In this document: positions 1 to 7,887 of the stretch, piece after piece
Layout of the letters: each line of letters opens with the position of its first letter
Position numbering within the stretch: the stretch's first letter is position 1
Assembly (NCBI RefSeq): GCF_004337505.1
Contig: NZ_SJZI01000003.1
Coordinates: 1-64,000 of the forward strand
Source of the DNA: Flaviaestuariibacter flavus
GTDB lineage: Bacteria > Bacteroidota > Bacteroidia > Chitinophagales > Chitinophagaceae
Reading direction: 5' to 3'
DNA: 64,000 nucleotides
Program-made: the position numbers and the translations under genes
Notes under the pieces: generated by a model
What the model saw: the letters and a program-made list of their open reading frames with translations, nothing else
What the model was told of the DNA's origin: nothing
The model's database searches: none

Positions 1-539
1 ACGCCGTCCTGTCGGACTTTGAAGTGGATGGCATCGAGCCACACCACCGGGTAAACGCTCTCCAGTACCCGGTTCTGCCACTCCTTGATCGCCGGGATGA
101 TCCGGTCGGTAATGGCCGTCAGCGTGCCATCCGAGATGTCGAAGTCATAAATCTCCTTCAGGTGCTTCTGAATGTCTGAATAAGACAGGCCCATGCCATA
201 CAGGCTCAGGATCTTCTGGTCCATATCCTCGGAGATGACCCGCTGACGCTTGGCCACTGTCTGTGGCTCGAAGGAGGCGTCGCGGTCGCGGGGAGAAAAA
301 ATATCAAAGCCGCCCAACGAGCTTTGTATATTTTTTTGTGTGTGGCCGTTGCGCCGGTTGCCGCCCGGCCTTTTCTTCTCCTTAAGGTGCTCGTCCATCT
401 CACCTTCTAAAGAAGCTTCAATAACGCGCTTTAAAAGCGGCGTAAAAACACCTTCCGCTCCAACTAAAGGCTTGCCGGAGCGAAGCTGCTCACCAGCCTC
501 CTTTACAAAAGCATCAAAATCAAATGATTTCTTTTCCAT
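1..539 (-). CDS. IS256-family (Mutator-type) transposase, 5' part, cut by window edge
   Basis: The minus-strand frame from an ATG at 539-537 is open to the left edge and gives about 179 residues. It contains the Mutator/IS256 features GNRRNGHTQK near residue 60, SEDMDQKILSLYGMGLS near residue 100, YDFDISDGTLTAITD, and WLDAIHFKVR close to the cut end. The Asp in WLDAIHFKVR corresponds to the first catalytic aspartate of the DDE triad in this family. The remaining catalytic residues lie outside the window. No frameshift is seen in the visible part, so the element could be intact. It would catalyse cut-and-paste or copy-out transposition of its own IS. Confidence 0.93.
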   Translation of the reverse strand, partial: MEKKSFDFDAFVKEAGEQLRSGKPLVGAEGVFTPLLKRVIEASLEGEMDEHLKEKKRPGGNRRNGHTQKNIQSSLGGFDIFSPRDRDASFEPQTVAKRQRVISEDMDQKILSLYGMGLSYSDIQKHLKEIYDFDISDGTLTAITDRIIPAIKEWQNRVLESVYPVVWLDAIHFKVRQDG

Positions 540-578
540 CGTATATCAATTTAATCAGTTTTAAATTGACACACTTTA
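1..578 (-). mobile_element. IS256-family insertion sequence, start-codon-proximal end
   Basis: The transposase gene is followed, on its upstream side, by an AT-rich stretch. At 564-578 this reads AATTGACACACTTTA, whose complement carries the TGTGTCAATT core often found in terminal inverted repeats of this IS family. I take this as the element end. The second inverted repeat and the target duplication cannot be seen, so the exact border is an inference. Confidence 0.5.
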
Positions 579-590
579 TTGAGCATACTC

Positions 591-650
591 AACGCTTCTT
601 CAACTTCTTTTCTGAGCGGTGAAAAACGCTTCTTTCCCTTTTGTATCCTT
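591..650. repeat. Spacer word repeat, GCGGTGAAAAACGCTTCTT family (single arm)
   Basis: CAACTTCTTTTCTGAGCGGTG and the following AAAACGCTTCTTT match the right arm of the inverted pair at 1827-1976 with few differences. Related arms occur at 33008-33060 and 53085-53303. Only one arm is present here; the IS may have replaced the other. Confidence 0.6.
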
Positions 651-718
651 CTGTTTCTCAAAAAGTGTACGGCCGCCCGTTTTCATTCCCTACGGATATT
701 TGCTTCAAACAAAGCAAC

Positions 719-1813
719 GTGAACACAGCCGCCAAAGCCATTCATAATTTCAACGCCGGTCCTTCCATCCTTCCCCGGGAAGTGTTTGAAGAGGCAAGCC
801 GCTCCGTGCTTGATTTCAACGGTACCGGGCTTTCCATTCTCGAGATCGGGCACCGCACGCCGCTTTTCCAGGCCGTGCTCGACGAAGCGATCGCTTTGCT
901 GCGGGAGCATATGGGATTGCTGCCGGAGCAGGAGGTGCTGTTCCTGCATGGCGGCGCCTCCACGCAGTTTATGCAGGTGCCGATGAACCTGCTTGATGAA
1001 ACAGCCACCGCTGCCTACACCGACACCGGCGTGTGGGCCACCAAGGCCATCAAGGAAGCGAAGCTGTTCGGCGGCGTCGACGTGGTGTGCAGCTCGAAAG
1101 ATTCGGGGTATACCTACCTGCCCAAGGAGTTTACCGTTGATCCTTCAGCGGCCTACCTGCACTTTACCACCAACAATACGATCTACGGCACGCAATGGCA
1201 GGATCTATCGTTTTTTTACGATAAGGGTGTGCCGCTCGTGGCCGATATGAGCTCGGACATTCTCAGTCGCCGGGTTGACTTCACGAAGTATGGCCTCATC
1301 TACGCCGGTGCGCAAAAGAATATCGGCGCCGCGGGAGTGAACGTGGTGGTGGTGAATAAGGAAATGCTCGGTAAAGTGTCGCGCCCGCTGCCCACGATGA
1401 TGGACTACCGCAACCACATCGAGAACGGCTCCCTGCTCAATACGCCGCCGGTTTTCTCGATCTACGTATGCCTGCTCACGCTGCGCTGGCTTAAAAAAGC
1501 GGGCGGCATCGCGGCCATCGAAAAAGAAAATGAGCGAAAGGCCGGCTTGCTTTACGATACTATCGACGCGCTGCCGCTCTTCAAGCCGCGCGCGGCACCC
1601 GAAGACCGCAGCCGGATGAATGTCTGCTTCACTATTGAAGACCCGGCCGTGGAAGCGGAGTTCCTGGCCCTGTGCAAGGAAGAAGGCATGGTAGGCGTCA
1701 AGGGCCACCGCTTGTCGGGCGGCTTCCGGGCATCGCTGTACAATGCATTGCCGTACGAGAGCGTGGTAGCGTTGACGGAGCTGATGAGGTCGTTTGCTCA
1801 GCGGAAAGGATAA
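719..1813 (+). CDS. serC: Phosphoserine aminotransferase
   Basis: A 364-residue class-V aminotransferase of the SerC family, which converts 3-phosphohydroxypyruvate and glutamate to phosphoserine in serine synthesis (and acts in pyridoxal phosphate synthesis in some bacteria). The N-terminal HNFNAGPSILP and the HGGASTQF motif are typical. The PLP-binding lysine is K200 in AGAQKNIGAAG. I chose the GTG at 719 because the family begins right before the conserved HNFNAGP. An in-frame ATG at 641 would add 26 residues that look like translated spacer, and a TATTTGC promoter-like box at 697-703 lies inside that extension. A 13-bp terminator hairpin follows. Confidence 0.95.
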   Translation: MNTAAKAIHNFNAGPSILPREVFEEASRSVLDFNGTGLSILEIGHRTPLFQAVLDEAIALLREHMGLLPEQEVLFLHGGASTQFMQVPMNLLDETATAAYTDTGVWATKAIKEAKLFGGVDVVCSSKDSGYTYLPKEFTVDPSAAYLHFTTNNTIYGTQWQDLSFFYDKGVPLVADMSSDILSRRVDFTKYGLIYAGAQKNIGAAGVNVVVVNKEMLGKVSRPLPTMMDYRNHIENGSLLNTPPVFSIYVCLLTLRWLKKAGGIAAIEKENERKAGLLYDTIDALPLFKPRAAPEDRSRMNVCFTIEDPAVEAEFLALCKEEGMVGVKGHRLSGGFRASLYNALPYESVVALTELMRSFAQRKG

Positions 1814-1826
1814 ATAAGTAAAAAAG

Positions 1827-1976
1827 AGTTTTTCACCGCAAAGAGAATAAGAAAAGAAGTTGTTACGCTAAGATTAAACGAATAGGTCCCGCCAGCGGCG
1901 GGACCTATTCAATTTTATTCCTTAGCGAAACGCTTATTCAACTTCTTTTCTTCGCGGTGAAAAACGCTTCTTTTCT
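1827..1976. repeat. Inverted word repeat around the serC terminator
   Basis: The left arm (1827-1874) contains TTTTTCACCGC, GAAAAGAAGTTG and TTACGCTAAG. The right arm (1920-1976) carries the complements CTTAGCG, CAACTTCTTTTC and GCGGTGAAAAACGC. The terminator hairpin at 1881-1909 sits between them, so the transcript could form one long interrupted stem. The same word family and a near-identical terminator core recur at 53085-53303. Confidence 0.85.
1881..1915 (+). terminator. Intrinsic terminator after serC
   Basis: A perfect 13-bp stem (1881-1893 with 1897-1909, core GGTCCCGCC) with a 3-base loop, followed by CAATTTTATT. Confidence 0.85.
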
Positions 1977-1986
1977 TTATAAAACT

Positions 1987-1994
1987 TAGGTTTG
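1987..1994 (+). promoter_or_regulatory. -7 box TAGGTTTG upstream of the DUF1015 gene
   Basis: An exact match to the Bacteroidota TAnnTTTG box, ending 19 bases before the ATG at 2014. Confidence 0.6.
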
Positions 1995-2013
1995 CCGCCA
2001 CAATCGATAAGCT

Positions 2014-3234
2014 ATGGCCGACATCCGTCCTTTCCGCGCCCTGCGCCCGCACAATGAATTCGCCGCACAGGTGGCCTCACGCCCCTACGACGTACTCAAC
2101 TCCGAAGAGGCCCGCGCCGAGGCCGAAGGCAACCTGCTTTCCTTCCTCCACGTGACCAAGTCGGAGATCGACCTGCCGGCGGGCATCGACACGCATACGG
2201 CGGAAGTGTACCAGAAGGCTGCCGAAAACCTCGCTGCCCTCCAGGAGCGCAAGGTGCTGTTCCAGGACGAAAAGCCCTGCTACTATATTTACGAGCTGGC
2301 CTGGCGCGGCCGCACGCAAACGGGCCTCGTGTGCGTATCGTCGGTGAAGGATTACTTCAGCGATGTGATCAAGAAGCACGAGTTTACCCGTCCGGAAAAA
2401 GAGAAAGACCGCATCGATCATATGACGGCCATCCGTGCCCAGACGGGCAACGTGTTCCTGGCGTGCAAGGACATCAAGGAGCTGGATGACATCTTCGCGC
2501 ACTGGAAAAAGCAGCACGATGCGGAGTATTTCTTCACCGCTCCCGACGGCGTTACGCATGCCGTGTGGGTGGTTGACGGCACCGCTACCATCGATGCCAT
2601 CACGGCGCTTTTTGCTGAAAAGATTCCCTTCACCTATATCGCCGACGGGCACCACCGCTGTGCTTCGGCCGCCAAGGTAAGCAAGCAGTTTCCCGACAGC
2701 GACGCCGCCCAGTGGTTCCTGACCACCATCTTCCCGGCCAACCAGCTGGCGATCCTCGATTACAACCGCATTGTAAAAGACCTCAACGGCCTGACGCCCG
2801 AGGCTTTCCTCGACAAGGTAAAGGAGCAGTTTGATGTGGACCCCGCAAGTGAGCAGGTGCGCCCGGGCAGGCTTCATGAGTTCGGTATGTACCTCGGCAC
2901 GCAGTGGTATCGCCTTACCGCTAAAGAAGGTTCCTTCCGCAACGATCCTATCGGCGTGCTCGACGTGACCATCCTGCAGGAAGGGGTACTCAGCCGCATC
3001 CTCAACATCAACGACCCGCGCACCGACAACCGCGTCGACTTCGTAGGCGGCATCCGCGGCCTCGGCGAGCTCGAGAAGCGCGTGCAGTCGGGCGAAGCTG
3101 CCGCGGCCTTCAGCCTTTATCCCGTCAGCATCCAGCAGCTCTTCGACATTGCCGACAGCGGCGAAGTGATGCCGCCCAAGAGCACCTGGTTTGAGCCGAA
3201 GCTGCGCGATGGGTTGCTCACGCACCTGATCTGA
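2014..3234 (+). CDS. DUF1015 family protein
   Basis: 406 residues with the DUF1015 signature throughout: the N-terminal IRPFRALRP and RPYDVLN, HEFTRPEKEKDRIDH near residue 130, YIADGHHRCASA near 210 and the C-terminal MPPKSTWFEPKLRDGL. It has no signal peptide or membrane segment, so it is probably cytosolic. The biochemical function of the family is not established. It lies 200 bp downstream of serC on the same strand, but a strong terminator and its own -7 box separate them, so this is neighbourhood rather than a single operon. Association with serine-pathway genes is common in Bacteroidota, which hints at a link to serine metabolism. Confidence 0.9.
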   Translation: MADIRPFRALRPHNEFAAQVASRPYDVLNSEEARAEAEGNLLSFLHVTKSEIDLPAGIDTHTAEVYQKAAENLAALQERKVLFQDEKPCYYIYELAWRGRTQTGLVCVSSVKDYFSDVIKKHEFTRPEKEKDRIDHMTAIRAQTGNVFLACKDIKELDDIFAHWKKQHDAEYFFTAPDGVTHAVWVVDGTATIDAITALFAEKIPFTYIADGHHRCASAAKVSKQFPDSDAAQWFLTTIFPANQLAILDYNRIVKDLNGLTPEAFLDKVKEQFDVDPASEQVRPGRLHEFGMYLGTQWYRLTAKEGSFRNDPIGVLDVTILQEGVLSRILNINDPRTDNRVDFVGGIRGLGELEKRVQSGEAAAAFSLYPVSIQQLFDIADSGEVMPPKSTWFEPKLRDGLLTHLI

Positions 3235-3236
3235 CC

Positions 3237-3347
3237 ATCTGGAATCAGGTAATCTGGAATCTTTGCTTGCGCCATCCAGATTCCATACCGATGAAATTTG
3301 TTTGCGTCGGCCAGATTCCAGATTGAAAGATTGCAGCTAGCCAGATT
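3237..3347. repeat. Inverted word repeat, ATCTGGAAT family
   Basis: Direct copies of ATCTGGAAT(C) at about 3237 and 3252 are followed by the inverse CCAGATTCC at about 3275 and 3311, plus further CAGATT pieces to 3347. The first copy starts two bases after the DUF1015 stop codon. The block runs into the terminator at 3350. Confidence 0.8.
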
Positions 3348-3349
3348 TT

Positions 3350-3376
3350 AACGCGCCCCTGGGCGCGTTTTCTTTT
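3350..3376 (+). terminator. Intrinsic terminator after the DUF1015 gene
   Basis: ACGCGCCC paired with GGGCGCGT and followed by TTTTCTTTT. The T-tract overlaps the -7 box of the next gene. Confidence 0.75.
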
Positions 3377-3382
3377 ATTTTG
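3376..3382 (+). promoter_or_regulatory. -7 box TATTTTG directly before the TPR gene
   Basis: A TAnnTTG-type box ends only 4 bases before the ATG at 3387. If it is used, the transcript would have little or no leader. Confidence 0.45.
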
Positions 3383-3386
3383 GGGC

Positions 3387-4388
3387 ATGAAACGACTTTT
3401 CTCCGTTTTTGTAGCCGCAGCGATCGCCCTTTCCGGCCATGCACAGGAAAACCCGCAGGAAACCGGCCGCACCTTTATGCGCAACCTCGATTTCGAGAAC
3501 GCCATCCTGGTGTTTACCCGGGCCCTGCAGAACGACAAAGACAACTACTCCCTGCAGAAAGACCTTACGATGGCGCTTTATTACAAGCAGGACTACGCCA
3601 AGGCGCTTGATATGATCGACCGGCTGCTGGATCACCCCGAGGTGGATGTGCAGGCCTACCAGCTTGCCGGCAACGTGTACAAGGCGCTCGAGCGCGTAAA
3701 GGATGCCGATAAAACCTACCGGGCAGGTCTGCGGAAGTTCCCGAAGAGCGGTGCCCTGTACAGCGAGTACGGCGAGCTTCTTTTCGCCAGGAAAGACTTC
3801 GGCGCCATCGGGCAGTGGGAAAAAGGAATCAGGGAAGATCCGGCCTACAGCGGAAACTATTACAACGCCGCGCGTTTTTACTTCTACACCAAAGACAAGG
3901 TGTGGTCGCTTATTTACGGCGAGATCTTCGTCAACATGGAAAGCCTCAGCGAGCGCGGCACGGCCATGCGCGGCATGCTGCTCTCGGCCTATAAAGAGAA
4001 GCTGTTTGCCGATACCGACATCATGAAGGACCAATCCAAAAAGCTGTCGCCCTTTGCCAAGGCCTTTCTGGAGACCATGGACAAGCAGGCTTCGCTCGTC
4101 AGCCGCGGTATCAATGTGGAAGTACTCACCATGATCCGCACCCGCTTCATCCTCGACTGGAGCAAGACCTACGCCGCGAAGTTTCCCTTCAAGCTGTTCG
4201 ACTTCCAGCAGCAGCTGCTGCGCGAGGGCATGTTTGAAGCCTACAACCAGTGGCTGTTCGGCGCCGACGCCAACCTGCCGGTCTTTGAAACCTGGACCCG
4301 CACCCATCCGGCCGAATGGGAGAAGTTCAGCAACTTCCAGAAAGGACGGGTGTTTCGCATGCCTGCCGGGCAGTACTACGGCGGATAG
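3387..4388 (+). CDS. Secreted tetratricopeptide-repeat protein, function unknown
   Basis: 333 residues. It begins with a clear signal peptide (MKRLFSVFVAAAIALSGHAQ), so it is probably periplasmic or surface-exposed. Helical TPR-like repeats cover roughly residues 30-200 (for example NLDFENAILVFTRALQND, KALDMIDRLL, AYQLAGNVYKALERVKDADK). The C-terminal third is less repetitive and holds WSKTYAAKFPFKLFDFQQQ and an aromatic end (GQYYGG). I cannot assign a substrate or complex; TPR proteins usually scaffold protein-protein contacts. The start fits both the signal peptide and the short spacing to the promoter box. Confidence 0.8.
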   Translation: MKRLFSVFVAAAIALSGHAQENPQETGRTFMRNLDFENAILVFTRALQNDKDNYSLQKDLTMALYYKQDYAKALDMIDRLLDHPEVDVQAYQLAGNVYKALERVKDADKTYRAGLRKFPKSGALYSEYGELLFARKDFGAIGQWEKGIREDPAYSGNYYNAARFYFYTKDKVWSLIYGEIFVNMESLSERGTAMRGMLLSAYKEKLFADTDIMKDQSKKLSPFAKAFLETMDKQASLVSRGINVEVLTMIRTRFILDWSKTYAAKFPFKLFDFQQQLLREGMFEAYNQWLFGADANLPVFETWTRTHPAEWEKFSNFQKGRVFRMPAGQYYGG

Positions 4389-4420
4389 AGAATATCGGAT
4401 ATCGAATAATGAATATCGAA
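4389..4420. repeat. Word repeat, AATATCGAA family
   Basis: Three close copies (AATATCGGA, ATATCGAAT, AATATCGAA) begin directly after the TAG stop of the TPR gene. The same word is used in the spacer at 11187-11292. Confidence 0.7.
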
Positions 4421-4469
4421 GTGCCAGAGGCGTCGTGCAAGCGGCGCCTTTGGCTTTAGTAGGCGAAGC

Positions 4470-4643
4470 GACGGCCTTTGGCCGTCATTGCGAGCGGAGC
4501 GAAGCAAACTCCCCGACCTAAGGGTTGGTCGGTGCCGGAGAGCGCATCTAAGCATAAATTCTCTTCGGCAGCATACACCCTGCGTAAATGCGGAATTTGC
4601 TTCTCCCCAACTTGTTGGGGATCGCAATGACAGCTTCGCTGTC
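4470..4643 (+). mobile_element. MITE-like inverted-repeat element, copy 1
   Basis: The core 4484-4631 starts GTCATTGCGAGCGGAGCGAA and ends with the inverse ATCGCAATGAC. Each end carries a small hairpin: GACGGCC/GGCCGTC at 4470-4486 and GACAGC/GCTGTC at 4629-4643. The interior holds CTCCCCGACCT and CACCCTGCGTAAATGCGGA. The copy at 31856-32019 matches in reverse orientation, including both end hairpins. There is no room for a gene. The rest of the spacer 4389-4717 holds only word repeats and a promoter. Confidence 0.8.
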
Positions 4644-4705
4644 GGCTGCGCACGCCGGCTGCCGGACATAAATAGCCCGATCTTCCCTAACTTACCACTA
4701 CAACT

Positions 4706-4713
4706 TATTTTTG
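4706..4713 (+). promoter_or_regulatory. -7 box TATTTTTG directly before the acyl-CoA ligase gene
   Basis: An exact TAnnTTTG match that ends 4 bases before the ATG at 4718, which implies a leaderless or near-leaderless mRNA if used. Confidence 0.6.
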
Positions 4714-4717
4714 CCGT

Positions 4718-6505
4718 ATGAAAACTCCGCATCGCCTGTTCGATTGCCTGGATATTTTGGTGGAGCGCTCGCCCGACAGCCCGCTGCTGGCGGGCAAGGA
4801 GCGCGGCAGCTGGCGCACCTGGAGCGTTCGCGAAGTGAATGAGAAGGTGGAGCAGCTTGCTGTGGGCCTGATGGCGCTGGGGCTGGGCGGCAATGATATG
4901 TCGGTGGAGGGCCGCGACAAAGTAGCCATCCTCGCCAAGAACCGTCCCGAATGGGTCATCCTCGACCTCGCTGTGCAGAAGTGCGGCGCCGTGCTGGTGC
5001 CGGTGTATCCTACCGTGCACATCAACGACCTGGCCTTTGTGCTCAACGATGCGCAGGTAAAGCTCGTGATCGTCAACGATGCCGAGATGCTGCAGAAGGT
5101 GGATTCGATCCGCGAGCAGTGCCCCTCTGTGGCCGCCATCTACAGCTTCGAGGCGGTGGCCTCCGCGCCGCTGTGGACCGAGCTGCTCCGCGCTCCCGAC
5201 ACCAATGCAAAGGCTCACCTGGAAGCCGCCGCCGCACGTATCGATACCGAAGATCTCTTCACGATCATTTATACTTCCGGAACTACCGGCACACCCAAAG
5301 GCGTGATGCTGTCGCACCACAACGTGCTGAGCAACGTGCTGGCCACGCAATCGCTGCTGCCGGTGGGAACGGGCAGCAAGGTGCTTTCTTTTCTGCCGCT
5401 CAACCACATCTTTGAGCGCACCGTGACGTTCATCTACCTTTTTGCGGGCGTAACGATCTATTACGCCGAAAGCCTCGACACGCTGGGCGACAACCTCAAG
5501 GAGGTAAAGCCCGAGATGTTCACTACGGTGCCGCGCCTCCTGGAAAAGGTGTACGAGAAGATCCTGGCCAAGGCGCAGGAGCTCACCGGCATCAAGAAGA
5601 AATTATTCTTCTGGGCCCTCCGGCTGGGCGAGCGCTATGACGTGAAGGAACCAGGATCGGCCTGGTACCGCTTCCAGCTGAAGCTGGCCAACAAACTTAT
5701 TTTCAGCAAATGGCGCGAAGGCCTCGGCAACAACCTGCGGGCCATCGTCACCGGCGCCGCGGCCTGCCCTTCACGTCTCATTCGCATCTTTACGGCCGGC
5801 GGCATTCCCATTATGGAAGGCTACGGGCAGACGGAGTCTTCGCCCGTGATCTCCGTCAACCGCATCGAGCCGGAGAACCGCCGCTTTGGTACCGTAGGGC
5901 CGGTGATTGACGGGGTGACGGTGAAGATCGCGGAAGACGGCGAGGTGCTGTGCAAGGGCCCCAACGTAATGATGGGTTACTACAAGCGCCCCGACCTGAC
6001 GGAAGAAGTGGTGAAAGACGGCTGGCTGTATACCGGTGATATCGGTGAGCTCGTTGAGGGAAAGTTTCTCAAGATCACCGACCGCAAGAAAGAGATCTTC
6101 AAGACTTCCGGCGGCAAGTTCGTGGCGCCGCTGCCCATTGAAACCCGCATGGTGGAATCGCCCTATATCGAGCAGATCATGGTGGTGGGCGACGGGCAAA
6201 AGTTTACCGCCGCCCTGGTGGTGCCCAACTTCGCGCGCCTGCAGCAATGGTGCGGCGAGCAGGCCATTGCCGCCGCCGACCGCGAAGCGCTGTGCCGCAA
6301 CCCGAAAGTGCAGGAATTCATGCAGCAGCAGGTTGATGCCTACAACTCCTTTTTCAATAATGTGGAACGGGTGAAAAAGATCGCCCTGCTGCCGCGGGAA
6401 TGGAGCATCGAGGGCGGCGAGCTGACGCCCAAGCTGAGCCTGAAGCGCAAGGCCATCATGTCGAAATACGCGGATGCCGTGCGGGCTATCTACGAGGGAG
6501 CCTGA
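4718..6505 (+). CDS. Long-chain fatty-acid-CoA ligase (AMP-forming)
   Basis: 595 residues of the ANL superfamily. The P-loop motif YTSGTTGTPKG is at residues 185-195, the A5 motif appears as EGYGQTESSPV, the A7 region as GWLYTGDIGEL, and the A8 hinge as KITDRKKEIFKTSGGKFV. It would activate long-chain fatty acids to acyl-CoA through an acyl-adenylate. The length and the AALVVPNFARLQQW region match the FAA1/FadD15-like group of Bacteroidota rather than short acetyl-CoA synthetases. Chain-length preference cannot be read from the sequence. It is monocistronic, with its own promoter box and a 16-bp terminator. Confidence 0.92.
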   Translation: MKTPHRLFDCLDILVERSPDSPLLAGKERGSWRTWSVREVNEKVEQLAVGLMALGLGGNDMSVEGRDKVAILAKNRPEWVILDLAVQKCGAVLVPVYPTVHINDLAFVLNDAQVKLVIVNDAEMLQKVDSIREQCPSVAAIYSFEAVASAPLWTELLRAPDTNAKAHLEAAAARIDTEDLFTIIYTSGTTGTPKGVMLSHHNVLSNVLATQSLLPVGTGSKVLSFLPLNHIFERTVTFIYLFAGVTIYYAESLDTLGDNLKEVKPEMFTTVPRLLEKVYEKILAKAQELTGIKKKLFFWALRLGERYDVKEPGSAWYRFQLKLANKLIFSKWREGLGNNLRAIVTGAAACPSRLIRIFTAGGIPIMEGYGQTESSPVISVNRIEPENRRFGTVGPVIDGVTVKIAEDGEVLCKGPNVMMGYYKRPDLTEEVVKDGWLYTGDIGELVEGKFLKITDRKKEIFKTSGGKFVAPLPIETRMVESPYIEQIMVVGDGQKFTAALVVPNFARLQQWCGEQAIAAADREALCRNPKVQEFMQQQVDAYNSFFNNVERVKKIALLPREWSIEGGELTPKLSLKRKAIMSKYADAVRAIYEGA

Positions 6506-6506
6506 G

Positions 6507-6619
6507 TCGTGAATTGTCAATAGCTGACGCCTGACTAAGAAGAAAGGATGCCTTTGGCATCCTTTCTTCTTTGCCGCGCATCGCGGATTCATGATTGACG
6601 ATTCACGGCCCGATTCACG
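6507..6619. repeat. Inverted word repeat, TCGTGAATTGTCAAT family, around the ligase terminator
   Basis: GTCGTGAATTGTCAAT starts one base after the TGA stop. The inverse ATTCATGATTGACGATTCACG occurs in pieces at 6588-6607 beyond the terminator, followed by another GATTCACGG. The same word occurs at 32054-32092, 35467-35823, 48401-48482 and 56718-56838. Confidence 0.8.
6537..6571. terminator. Bidirectional intrinsic terminator between convergent genes
   Basis: A perfect 16-bp stem (6537-6552 with 6556-6571, core GGATGCC) with a TTT loop. It is A-rich on one side and T-rich on the other, so it can serve the ligase gene and the minus-strand gene at 6615. Confidence 0.85.
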
Positions 6620-6812
6620 GAATGCCTTCCGTGTTATTCTGGTTGTTCGCGTCGCGCATCTGCTCCACATCCTGTTTTGTGTCGGCGCCTTCGCTCTGAT
6701 CGGTGAGGCGGCTGCTCTGGCGCTGCAGGTATTCGCCCTGTTCCTTGTGCTGGCTGTCGGTCTCCGTGGGCTTCGGGTAGGCGTTGGGCCGGTCGTTCTT
6801 TTCTCGTTCCAT
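6615..6812 (-). CDS. Small hydrophilic protein, function unknown
   Basis: 65 residues, almost entirely polar (many E, D, K, Q, N), with no signal peptide and no hydrophobic segment: MEREKNDRPNAYPKPTETDS at the start and DANNQNNTEGIP at the end. It is predicted to be disordered. It is the last of four small disordered proteins in a row on this strand (8109 to 6615). A stem terminator (6835-6860) separates it from the next one upstream. Similar small hydrophilins often respond to desiccation or osmotic stress, but nothing in the sequence proves this here. Confidence 0.6.
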   Translation of the reverse strand: MEREKNDRPNAYPKPTETDSQHKEQGEYLQRQSSRLTDQSEGADTKQDVEQMRDANNQNNTEGIP

Positions 6813-6834
6813 GATTTTACTTTTTAGGAAGAAA

Positions 6835-6860
6835 AGCGCCCTGTAGAAATACAGGGCGCT
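6835..6860 (-). terminator. Intrinsic terminator after the Gly/Ser/Gln-rich gene
   Basis: AGCGCCCTGTA (6835-6845) pairs with 6850-6860 around a GAAA loop. On the minus strand it is followed by TTTTCTTC. Confidence 0.8.
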
Positions 6861-6899
6861 CCTCGCATTCGTTAACTAACAAGCGAATCGTTGGATGGC

Positions 6900-7334
6900 T
6901 TACATGCCACCTTCGCGGCCGGATTTGCCGCCCGACTGGCTGGAGCCACCGCGGCCACTGTCGCCGCTGTTGAGGTTCGAGCCGCCGGAAGAAGAACCAT
7001 AGTCGCTGCCGGAGCTGCGACCGCTGCCGCCCTGCTGACCGCTCTGGCTGCCACCCTGGCTACCCGAGCTGGTGCCCTGGCTTTGGTTGCCCATGCCTTC
7101 GGAACTGCGCGAGCCGCCCTGCTGGCCGCTGCGGCCTGTGTCGCCACTCTGGCTGCCGCCTTGGTTGCCCATAGAGCCACCCTGGCTGCCCGTGGAACCA
7201 CCCTGGTTACCCATTGAGCCGCCCTGCTGGCCGCCGCTGGTGTTCTGCGTCTGACCACCGAGACCTTGCTGCGAGCTACCCTGGTTGCCCGAACGATTCT
7301 GGTCCTGGCCCTGGTTTCTTTGATTGTTGTCCAT
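6900..7334 (-). CDS. Low-complexity Gly/Ser/Gln-rich disordered protein
   Basis: 144 residues beginning MDNNQRNQGQDQNRSGNQ and dominated by G, S, Q and N. It contains tandem units GGSMGNQGGS, GGSTGSQGGS, GGSMGNQGGS and ends GGKSGREGGM. There is no signal peptide, Cys or hydrophobic stretch. I placed the start at 7334 because the longer open frame upstream would be Arg/Ala-rich translated spacer. The repeat units are nearly identical at DNA level, so the length may vary by slippage. Composition resembles prion-like or hydrophilin proteins; the role is unknown. Confidence 0.65.
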   Translation of the reverse strand: MDNNQRNQGQDQNRSGNQGSSQQGLGGQTQNTSGGQQGGSMGNQGGSTGSQGGSMGNQGGSQSGDTGRSGQQGGSRSSEGMGNQSQGTSSGSQGGSQSGQQGGSGRSSGSDYGSSSGGSNLNSGDSGRGGSSQSGGKSGREGGM

Positions 7335-7485
7335 GTTGTAGATTTTTAAATAAACAAATAGTGAGCGGTACTGCCTGCTAAAATTCTTGTGCCCGTACCG
7401 CTCCCGTTTACGCGTGTGCTCAGCCGTTTTACTACTGTGTGCCGCATCTGTGGAAGCTTTGACACAGGCGCGGCTGGCATAGCGG

Positions 7486-7725
7486 CTAGCTGCCCGACAC
7501 CTGCCCGTCGTAATCCGAGCCGGTAACGTTGCGTTTCGGGCGGATACCCGAGTCGCCGCGGCGCGTGGCGTTGCCCGTGGTACCCATATCGGTGGTGCCA
7601 CCGCGGCTCGTGCGGCTGTCGCGACCTTGGGTGCCGCTGTTGCCCGTTTGCTGGTTCGTGCCGCTGTTGCCCGACAGGCGGTCGCGCTGCGGGTCGATGT
7701 TCTGCTGATTGCGATTCTTGTCCAT
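7486..7725 (-). CDS. Small low-complexity Asn/Gly/Thr/Arg-rich protein
   Basis: 79 residues beginning MDKNRNQQNIDPQRDRLSGN and ending GSDYDGQVSGS. It is polar and basic, with repeated GNSGTN/GNSGTQ units and no membrane segment. The N-terminus (MDKNRNQQN) resembles that of the neighbour at 7334 (MDNNQRNQG), which suggests the two are diverged paralogues. The start at 7725 fits this shared N-terminus; an upstream in-frame Met would add spacer sequence from the palindromic repeat at 7774-7866. Confidence 0.6.
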   Translation of the reverse strand: MDKNRNQQNIDPQRDRLSGNSGTNQQTGNSGTQGRDSRTSRGGTTDMGTTGNATRRGDSGIRPKRNVTGSDYDGQVSGS

Positions 7726-7773
7726 GACTGTTTGTTTGAAAGGATGATTGATGTAACCCGGGAAAACGGAAAG

Positions 7774-7866
7774 AAAGAACGCAGATTTCATACGATCGGT
7801 TATGATTGTCGCCGGTGTTGCCACCCGCGTTTCCGCATAATCAACGCTAATCGATCTGCGTTCTTT
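7774..7866. repeat. Inverted repeat, AAAGAACGCAGAT family
   Basis: AAAGAACGCAGAT (7774-7786) is perfectly complementary to 7854-7866. Weaker complementarity continues inwards (GGTTATGATT against the ATAATCAACG side). Related pairs occur at 13977-14130 and 30345-30448. Confidence 0.8.
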
Positions 7867-7887
7867 GCTTTACGAACTCTTCTTGGT

